Positions 23,659-26,902 of a stretch of 26,902 nt of DNA are shown piece after piece. The stretch comes from an uncultured Christensenellaceae bacterium (GTDB lineage: Bacteria > Bacillota > Clostridia > Christensenellales > Borkfalkiaceae), in NCBI GenBank assembly GCA_910587825.1, contig CAJUNJ010000017.1:1-26902 (forward strand), written 5' to 3'. Within the stretch, counting starts at the first letter, position 1, and each line of letters begins with the position of its first letter. The position numbers were made by a program, and so were the translations under genes. The notes under the pieces were generated by a model. It saw only the letters and a program-made list of their open reading frames with translations. It made no database searches and was not told the origin of the DNA.

Positions 23659-24327
23659 ATGAAAGCCGTTAAGTTTTTAACTTGCTGCATTCTTGCGGCG
23701 TTTATAATTTTTATGCCCGCAGGCACACGGACAGCCCGCGCCGCCGCGCCGAGATACGCGCGCGCCGACGCACGGGACGTTTACTTCTGCGAAAGAAAGG
23801 ATTTGAATTACGCGCTGTTTACCATACCTTATACATATTGCGTGGAAATTCTTTCAACCGAAGGCGAATGGTATTACGTAAAGTACGCGGAAGACAACGA
23901 CAAGTACCGCGCTCTTTACGGATACTGTCTTTCCGAAAAGCTTACCCCGCTTGAAACCCCGCCCGAAAATATTTACCTGAACAGACCGGTTACGGTAACT
24001 TTCAAAGCCGACCCGCCCGTCGGTTCTCTACCCGTGCTTGACGCGCTTAACGTCACGGCTGCGTTCTACGGAACATACTATTCCGGGGCGACGGCATATT
24101 CTTACGTATACTATAACGGCGCTTTCGGTTACGTCTACGGCGCCAACGACGATTATCCGTTAAACGAAATCCCCACAGACGAAACCGAACAGCCTCCCGC
24201 GGAAAACAAGGGCAAAACAAACACAACGGTAATAATCGCGCTTGCGCTTTCCGCGCTGGCGGCGGCGGCTCTTTTCATACTGTATCTGACGGGCAGAAAA
24301 TCAAAGTATTTCAGACCAGACAAGTAA
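23659..24327 (+). CDS. Secreted SH3-like protein with C-terminal membrane anchor
   Basis: A 222-residue protein. It has a signal peptide (about 1-30, ending TARAAA) and an ectodomain with two SH3b-like modules: about 33-92 (DVYFCERKDLNYALFTIPYT, EGEWYYVKYAED, YGYCLSEKL) and about 100-160 (YSYVYYNGAFGYVYG). A Pro/Glu/Thr-rich linker and one membrane segment (about 189-210) lead to a short basic tail. It may bind peptidoglycan, but I see no catalytic motif. It is not a phage gene by its features, although it is divergent from terL. Its 3' end overlaps the convergent hypothetical gene by 17 bp. Confidence 0.75.
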   Translation: MKAVKFLTCCILAAFIIFMPAGTRTARAAAPRYARADARDVYFCERKDLNYALFTIPYTYCVEILSTEGEWYYVKYAEDNDKYRALYGYCLSEKLTPLETPPENIYLNRPVTVTFKADPPVGSLPVLDALNVTAAFYGTYYSGATAYSYVYYNGAFGYVYGANDDYPLNEIPTDETEQPPAENKGKTNTTVIIALALSALAAAALFILYLTGRKSKYFRPDK

Positions 24328-24712
24328 CGCCGTTTAAAAGACTGCAATACCTTTCAACCGCTTTGATTTCTTTGCCGAAGTTTTCAAGCCTCAACGCCCT
24401 TCTCGCAAACTTTACCGCGGCGCGGCGCATAGCCTTGGCACGTTCCGCTTCTACGCATTTTAATCCCGTACGCAACAGCGCGTATTCTTCAAGCAACGGC
24501 ACGTCGCCGTCGGGCATAGCCCGCACCACCGCGTCTATGTAACTCCACAGTCCGCTCAGCATAGTTTTCTCGCCGATGAGCGCGCATATGCTTTCAAACG
24601 TATCCCGCCCCACCTCGCCGTACGCGCACGCCCTTTTTAAAATGATATTGTCAAACGCCTTATTAAGGCTGTCTGCGCAAAAATAAAATTTCAACAGCAT
24701 CTTAACTTTCAA
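24311..24712 (-). CDS. Conserved-looking helical protein, unknown function
   Basis: About 133 residues, helical and rich in Ala, Arg, Leu and Cys. I place the start at a TTG (24712) that has GGGAG 9 nt upstream. The alternative ATG at 24700 would give MLLKFYFCAD and 129 residues. The frame is open further, to 24766, without a ribosome binding site there. There is no signal peptide, membrane segment or known motif. The helix pattern TFESICALIGEKTMLSGLWS followed by RRAAVKFARRALRLENFGKE suggests an all-alpha cytoplasmic protein. It ends convergently with the secreted SH3-like gene and has no terminator. Confidence 0.55.
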   Translation of the reverse strand: MKVKMLLKFYFCADSLNKAFDNIILKRACAYGEVGRDTFESICALIGEKTMLSGLWSYIDAVVRAMPDGDVPLLEEYALLRTGLKCVEAERAKAMRRAAVKFARRALRLENFGKEIKAVERYCSLLNGVTCLV

Positions 24713-24876
24713 TTTTACACTCTCCCGACGGAACTGCCGCCGTTTATTCAAAACATAAACGAACATATGTTTTTTATTTTCGGTTTTATTATAACCGTCA
24801 AATATGACAGTTTATGTACAAATTAAAAATTAAATTAAATTTTTTTAATAATTTTTTTGTGATTTGCTTGTCACAG

Positions 24877-24906
24877 TTTACAAATTAAACATAAGTGTGG
24901 TATAAT
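24877..24906 (+). promoter_or_regulatory. Promoter giving a probably leaderless secreted-protein mRNA
   Basis: TTTACA (24877-24882), an 18-nt spacer and an extended -10 TGGTATAAT (hexamer 24901-24906), then only 6 nt to the GTG at 24913. The expected +1 falls on or next to the GTG. No Shine-Dalgarno is possible on such a transcript. Confidence 0.7.
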
Positions 24907-24912
24907 TCAATC

Positions 24913-26181
24913 GTGAAACGTTCAGCAGTATTGATAGCTCCATTGTTGCTTGCCTTATCGGCGCAGGGCGGAATTGCCGCCTTTGCGGAAGCAGGCGACA
25001 CAATATATCCCGACAACGGCGACTTCGTCAAGGCGCTTACTTTTACGTCGCTTACCGACTATGCGGTGGACGGAGAGACTTATGCGTTTGCAGACGGTAA
25101 TACCGTTTTGGTATACGGCGAAGGCAATCTTACCCAATACGAATTCGAAGAAAAAGTAGAAAAGCTTGATTATTCGGACGGAATTTTGTATTACTCCACG
25201 GTAAGCGGAACATTCACTCTTCCCGACAGTGAAAAAGCCGAGTACCAATTCGGCGAAGAAATAGATTTATTGAGACATAACGGCTTTATCTACGATTTGA
25301 ACGACGGCGAACTTACGGCGTACAATTCCGACACGCACGAACACACACCTTTCGAAGGCGTCTATTCCGACCTTAAAATCTACGGTGAAAAACTCTATGC
25401 GCTCGGCGGAAATGTTTTATATTCGATTGACGGAGCCGAAGCCACGGAAATATCGCTTGAATACGCCGACTTTACGGCAACGCAGAAAATATGCATAGGC
25501 AATTCCCCTGCGGAGCTTAAAAAGACGTCATTGAAATTTGTCGAAGTCGAAGCGGGCACGTATATGACCGAAGTCGACTTAACCTCTCTCGACGGCGATT
25601 TCTTCAACGCCGGCAAGACGTTAAAAACGGAAGAAAAAATTACCGCACTGTTTCTGTGCAATACGGGCAACGCTTCCATAATTGCAATCGGCGATACAAG
25701 TTATATTCTCCTTCAATCTAAAACCAAGGAAACCGAAGTTGAATGTTACGTTGAAAAAGAGTTCGACAACGCAACGGTTATAGGCAACAGAATATACGCC
25801 ACTCCCTACGTCATTATAGGCACGTCGTCTGTCTCGAATGCCGCCGGTATGATTGTGTCGGTTCTCAACAAACTCGAATACGACGGAGTTCTCGGTTCGG
25901 CATTCTATGAAGTAATGTATATGACCGAGGACAAGACCACGCACGTCGGTTACGTCGCGGACGGCTTTCTGACGGAGTATATAATAGAGGACAACAACGA
26001 CCCCAACATTATTCCCGACCCCGGGCATAGCGAAAAGAACAACACAAAGACGGTCGTTCTCATTCTGATTGTCGTAATACTCGTACTGATTGCCGTCGGG
26101 TATCTGCTGTATATAGCGACGTCGGATAAGCGCAAAAAGAATAAAAAGCAACAAGAAAAAATACCCGAAGATAAAACTTAA
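24913..26181 (+). CDS. Secreted protein with beta-propeller-like ectodomain and C-terminal anchor
   Basis: A 422-residue protein. A signal peptide (about 1-26, basic KRS then a hydrophobic core ending AAFAEA) leads to an acidic ectodomain. This has repeated short blades (FADGNTVLVYGEGNLTQYEF, SDGILYYSTVSGTFTL, HNGFIYDLNDGELTAYN, YGEKLYALGGNVLYSI) that suggest a beta-propeller. One membrane helix lies at about 381-401, before a Lys-rich cytoplasmic tail. I prefer GTG 24913 over the upstream GTG at 24895, because the latter would put the -10 element inside the coding region. No enzyme motif is seen. It shares layout with the 787-residue protein at 9823. Function unknown, possibly a surface sensor or envelope scaffold. 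Confidence 0.75.
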   Translation: MKRSAVLIAPLLLALSAQGGIAAFAEAGDTIYPDNGDFVKALTFTSLTDYAVDGETYAFADGNTVLVYGEGNLTQYEFEEKVEKLDYSDGILYYSTVSGTFTLPDSEKAEYQFGEEIDLLRHNGFIYDLNDGELTAYNSDTHEHTPFEGVYSDLKIYGEKLYALGGNVLYSIDGAEATEISLEYADFTATQKICIGNSPAELKKTSLKFVEVEAGTYMTEVDLTSLDGDFFNAGKTLKTEEKITALFLCNTGNASIIAIGDTSYILLQSKTKETEVECYVEKEFDNATVIGNRIYATPYVIIGTSSVSNAAGMIVSVLNKLEYDGVLGSAFYEVMYMTEDKTTHVGYVADGFLTEYIIEDNNDPNIIPDPGHSEKNNTKTVVLILIVVILVLIAVGYLLYIATSDKRKKNKKQQEKIPEDKT

Positions 26182-26187
26182 GTTTAA

Positions 26188-26212
26188 AGCCGTACGCCTC
26201 AGGCGTACGGCT
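26188..26212 (+). terminator. Terminator of the secreted-protein gene
   Basis: A perfect 11-bp stem AGCCGTACGCC/GGCGTACGGCT with a TCA loop, 6 nt past the stop, followed by an AT-rich but not T-pure tail. Confidence 0.75.
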
Positions 26213-26257
26213 CTATATATTTATTGTAAAATTATGCCTTTTAGCTTTAAAAATAAG

Positions 26258-26286
26258 TTGACAGCAAAAATTTGATTTGATATAAT
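26258..26286 (+). promoter_or_regulatory. Perfect consensus promoter of the tRNA array
   Basis: TTGACA (26258-26263), exactly 17 nt, TATAAT (26281-26286), 39 nt upstream of tRNA-Gly. Both hexamers match the vegetative sigma consensus fully, as expected for stable RNA. Confidence 0.9.
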
Positions 26287-26325
26287 CTTTTAGCATTGAG
26301 TTGTGCGGAATGCTTGCGTAACTAT

Positions 26326-26396
26326 GCGGGTGTAGTTCAATGGTAGAACACTAGCCTTCCAAGCTGGTTGCGTGGGTCCGATTCCCATCACCCGCT
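26326..26396 (+). tRNA. tRNA-Gly (TCC)
   Basis: A full cloverleaf with acceptor GCGGGTG/CACCCGC and anticodon loop CTTCCAA, anticodon TCC. CCA is encoded at 26397-26399. Confidence 0.95.
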
Positions 26397-26439
26397 CCAA
26401 CGCTTTTAAGGCAAAGCGCACCGCAAACCGATGCGAAAC

Positions 26440-26513
26440 GCGCCTGTAGCTCAGTAGGATAGAGCAACGGCCTTCTAAGCCGTGTGTCGGGGGTTCGAAT
26501 CTCTCCAGGCGCA
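26440..26513 (+). tRNA. tRNA-Arg (TCT)
   Basis: Acceptor GCGCCTG/CAGGCGC, anticodon stem CGGCC/GGCCG-type with loop CTTCTAA, anticodon TCT. CCA is encoded at 26514-26516. Confidence 0.95.
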
Positions 26514-26525
26514 CCAACAAAATAT

Positions 26526-26599
26526 GGCGGGCGTAGCTCAATCGGTAGAGCGCCAGATTGTGGCTCTGGAGGCAGCAAGTTCGAAACTTGTCGCCCGCC
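26526..26599 (+). tRNA. tRNA-His (GTG)
   Basis: Acceptor GCGGGCG/CGCCCGC extended by the His-specific G(-1):C73 pair (26526 with 26599). Anticodon loop TTGTGGC, anticodon GTG. CCA is encoded at 26600-26602. Confidence 0.95.
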
Positions 26600-26630
26600 C
26601 CATTTAATTTTCGGGCTTGCGCCCGTGCGT

Positions 26631-26702
26631 TGGGGTGTCGCCAAGCGGTAAGGCACGGGATTTTGATTCCCGCATTCGTAGGTTCAAATCCTGCCACCCC
26701 AG
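26631..26702 (+). tRNA. tRNA-Gln (TTG)
   Basis: Acceptor TGGGGTG/CACCCCA, anticodon stem CGGGA/TCCCG with loop TTTTGAT, anticodon TTG. CCA is encoded at 26703-26705. Confidence 0.95.
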
Positions 26703-26711
26703 CCAATATTC

Positions 26712-26784
26712 GGTCCATTAGCTCAGCAGGCAGAGCACGTGACTTTTAATCACGGTGTCCCGGGTTCGAATCTCGGATGGATCA
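26712..26784 (+). tRNA. tRNA-Lys (TTT)
   Basis: Acceptor GGTCCAT/ATGGATC (one G-T pair), anticodon stem GTGA/TCAC with loop CTTTTAA, anticodon TTT. CCA is encoded at 26785-26787. Confidence 0.95.
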
Positions 26785-26820
26785 CCACTCCCATTCCCAA
26801 TTTTTTGGGAAAACGCAAAC

Positions 26821-26839
26821 AAAACGGTCCGCCGTTTTT
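26821..26839 (+). terminator. Small hairpin between the two tRNA-Lys genes
   Basis: AAAACGG-TCCG-CCGTTTT followed by TT. A second weak inverted repeat (TTCCCAA/TTGGGAA) precedes it at about 26794-26810. It may be a terminator or a processing signal within the array. Confidence 0.45.
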
Positions 26840-26850
26840 ATATAAGCAAT

Positions 26851-26902
26851 GCACCTTTAGCTCAGTTGGTAGAGCAACTGACTCTTAATCAGTGGGCCCA
26901 GG
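26851..26902 (+). tRNA. tRNA-Lys (CTT), truncated by window end
   Basis: The 5' half of a tRNA: acceptor GCACCTT, D-arm AGCTCAGTTGGTAGAGC, anticodon stem CTGA/TCAG with loop CTCTTAA, anticodon CTT. The T-arm and 3' end lie beyond the window. Confidence 0.85.

Noticed and set aside
26290..26718. Minus-strand open frames of about 100-140 codons across the tRNA array
   Set aside because: They are translations of the complementary strand of tRNA genes, a well-known source of false 'hypothetical proteins'. There is no independent coding signal.
1..26902. CRISPR array or other regularly spaced repeats
   Set aside because: No repeat-spacer pattern was seen. The only clear direct repeat is the pair of 23-bp copies at 16366-16425.

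Overview
The window looks like a bacterial chromosome from a Clostridia-like member of the Bacillota (Firmicutes). The support is a 16S rRNA 5' end, AGGAGG-type ribosome binding sites, occasional GTG/TTG starts, TTGACA/TATAAT-type promoters, and Gram-positive envelope proteins with a lipobox or C-terminal membrane anchors. I suspect an uncultured gut lineage (Christensenellales-like), but I cannot place it more firmly from sequence alone.

Layout. (1) 1-520: the 5' part of a 16S rRNA gene on the minus strand, with its leader and promoter. (2) 770-2406: two small plus-strand membrane proteins facing an NlpC/P60 lipoprotein, with a shared hairpin terminator. (3) 2503-8422: a minus-strand operon parE-parC-mscS-DUF1858. 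(4) 8477-9820: a GNAT-fold protein and three stacked hairpins. (5) 9823-13864: a large secreted, C-terminally anchored protein, then an RluA-type pseudouridine synthase and a SAM methyltransferase in one overlapping operon. (6) 13930-23596: a compact minus-strand phage-derived operon: TerL, a TerS-like protein, portal, scaffold-like protein, major capsid protein, a gatekeeper-like connector, a beta-propeller/nozzle-like protein and a small coiled-coil protein. No integrase, lysis, replication or tail-fibre gene is present, so this is a packaging-head-neck cassette of podovirus type. (7) 23659-26212: two secreted anchored proteins and a hypothetical gene. (8) 26258-26902: a tRNA array (Gly, Arg, His, Gln, Lys, Lys) behind a perfect consensus promoter.

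The most unusual feature is a 2.4-kb mobile element (about 16366-18797) sitting inside the major capsid gene. It encodes a large serine recombinase and a DNA-3-methyladenine glycosylase I (Tag). The interrupted capsid gene reads in frame into the recombinase, giving one 794-codon capsid-recombinase ORF. The 3' end of the capsid gene (29 codons plus stop) is stranded on the far side. Joining the two flanks at a shared ATA restores one capsid reading frame. Joining the two element ends places an AAAGGACAGGG motif, present in a tandem 23-bp repeat, just before the recombinase ATG. This suggests that the recombinase depends on phage capsid expression when integrated and on its own ribosome binding site when circular. 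The restored capsid (290 residues) seems short, so a deletion of the middle of the capsid gene may have occurred as well.

A second pattern is that several genes have a -10 hexamer only 6-8 nt before the start codon and no Shine-Dalgarno sequence, as expected of leaderless mRNAs.
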